IMG/VR virus record: IMGVR_UViG_3300010885_029960
Coordinates: 1-29,768 of that record
Source: a virus
Direction: 5' to 3' (one strand)
Length of the DNA stretch: 29,768 nt
Positions 28,831-29,768 of this stretch are shown here, piece by piece (position 1 is the first letter of the stretch; every line of letters begins with the position of its first letter). Position numbers and translations under genes: made by a program. Under the pieces are notes generated by a model that was given only the letters and a program-made list of their open reading frames with translations, was not told the origin of the DNA and searched no databases.

Positions 28831-29768
28831 CTAGAAGCCGCGAATCACGCGCGAGGCCATGGCGCGGAGGGTGTCCAGGCAGTCACGGCCCGCGGGGGTG
28901 TTGGCGTCGATGGTCACGAAAGCCCCGGCTCCGAGGGCCGGAGCGTTGGCCGTGAGCCACTCGGAAAGGGCCGCGTTGACCAGCGGGAGCCCACGGCCGA
29001 AGGGAACGGCCCCGTACGACTCGAAACGGCCCTTCGTACCGTTGTCCAGGGTGATATCCGTTCCGGCGATGCGCGCTTGAAGCATGGGGAGGATGTCCCG
29101 GGCGAAGTCGGTTGCGCCTCCATCGCTCACGGTTCCGTTGATGACCAGAACGAAGCCCATGCGCGCCGCGGGGTTGCTGGTCTTGGATGCCTTGGGCGCC
29201 GCGGGAGCGGCCTCCGCCGCGGGAGCGGCCGGAGCGGCCGGGGCCGTGGGCGCCGCGGGAGCGGCGGCCGGGGCCGTGGGCGCCGCGGGAGCGGCCGGAG
29301 CGGCCGGGGCCGTGGGCGCCGCGGGAGCGGCCGGAGCGGCCGGGGCCGTGGGCTCCGTGGGTTCGGCCGGGGCAACCTCCGCCGCGGGGGTGAAGGGGGC
29401 CATGGTCGCGTTGTAGATGCTCTGCGCGCCCTTCGCGGCTTCGGCCTTCTCCCATGCCGCGAACTGGTCCAGGCTCCAGCCCCATGCGGTCATGGCGCGG
29501 AGCTTCGCAACCCCCGGCTTCCGGCCGCTCCGGTTCGCGGGGATGAGGCCGCGCGACACGAGCCCTTCATAAAGGGTCTTCTGTTCCGAATCCGCGGCCC
29601 CGCTGGCCTCGGAGGGAGCCGGAGCGGCCGGAGCGGCCGGAGCGGCCGGAGCGGCCGGAGCGGCCGGAGCGGCCGGAGCGGCCGGGGCCGTGGGCGCCGC
29701 GGGAGCGGCCGGAGCGGCCGGGGCCGCGGGAGCGGCGGGAGCGGCGGGAGCGGCGGGAGCGGCGGGAG
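28831..29768 (-). CDS. Two-domain Pro/Ala-linked hypothetical protein (runs off right edge)
   Basis: The frame is open from the window edge to a stop at 28831, so the N-terminus is missing; a GTG at 29559 is internal. From the edge the order is an (Ala-Ala-Pro)-rich block, a 60-residue folded segment (KTLYEGLVSRGLIPANRSG, then AMTAWGWSLDQFAAWEKAEA), a second Pro/Ala/Thr block of about 65 residues, and a C-terminal domain of about 110 residues (GFVLVINGTVSDGGATDFARDILP, later GAFVTIDANTPAGRDCLDTLRAM). I do not recognise either domain. The DNA of the linkers is built from 9-base repeats and may vary in length between isolates. Confidence 0.75.
   Translation of the reverse strand, partial: PAAPAAPAAPAAPAAPAAPAAPAAPTAPAAPAAPAAPAAPAAPAAPAAPAPSEASGAADSEQKTLYEGLVSRGLIPANRSGRKPGVAKLRAMTAWGWSLDQFAAWEKAEAAKGAQSIYNATMAPFTPAAEVAPAEPTEPTAPAAPAAPAAPTAPAAPAAPAAPTAPAAAPAAPTAPAAPAAPAAEAAPAAPKASKTSNPAARMGFVLVINGTVSDGGATDFARDILPMLQARIAGTDITLDNGTKGRFESYGAVPFGRGLPLVNAALSEWLTANAPALGAGAFVTIDANTPAGRDCLDTLRAMASRVIRGF
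29621..29683. repeat. Tandem 9-base repeat, seven copies
   Basis: GGAGCGGCC is repeated seven times without change, encoding Ala-Ala-Pro units on the minus strand. A related repeat (GGGAGCGGC) runs from 29728 to the window edge with four full copies. Such tracts change length easily by slippage. Confidence 0.9.

Overview
The window is a stretch of a GC-rich, tailed double-stranded DNA phage genome of myovirus type. The evidence is a complete and ordered morphogenesis cassette: small and large terminase, DUF1073-type portal, Mu F-like minor head protein, DUF2213 protease/scaffold, cement protein, DUF2184 major capsid protein, DUF4054 and neck proteins, DUF3383 tail sheath, DUF3277 tail tube, frameshifted tail chaperones, tape measure, and a small baseplate of the cyanophage Pam3 type. 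No integrase or lysogeny gene is visible. The host cannot be named. The promoter layout, with a -10 box six or seven bases before an ATG, fits hosts that use leaderless mRNAs (Deinococcota, Actinomycetota), but this is weak evidence.

Layout. Positions 1-432 hold the N-terminal part of a minus-strand gene of unknown function, cut by the window edge. Positions 433-1259 are non-coding, AT-richer than the rest between about 530 and 930, and packed with repeats and palindromes; this is probably the control region between divergent transcription units and may include the packaging site next to the small terminase gene. From 1260 to 22201 all genes lie on the plus strand: packaging and head (1260-9683), neck (9687-11780), tail sheath, tube, chaperones and tape measure (11917-16067), baseplate and fibre (16070-21691), and a probable holin (21701-22201). 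Many adjacent genes are coupled by ATGA or GTGA overlaps. The unit appears to be subdivided by internal -10 boxes.

From 22198 to the right edge all genes lie on the minus strand: an amidase endolysin that converges on the holin with overlapping stop codons, a small hypothetical protein, a RuvC-like resolvase, a family A DNA polymerase, a probable single-strand-binding-like protein with a long Pro/Ala tail, an SF2 helicase, a tRNA-Gln(UUG), and a Pro/Ala-rich protein that continues past the right edge.

The points of greatest interest are: (1) five plus-strand genes with a GGTANNNT box placed 6-7 bases before ATG, predicting leaderless transcripts; (2) a GGGAAAA slippery site joining two tail-chaperone frames; (3) a tRNA-Gln and a 52-base two-armed tRNA-like element that each end 2-3 bases before the ATG of a replication gene; (4) a 12-base motif repeated before three consecutive head genes; (5) an iteron- and palindrome-rich control region; and (6) a domain shared by two neighbouring neck-region proteins.
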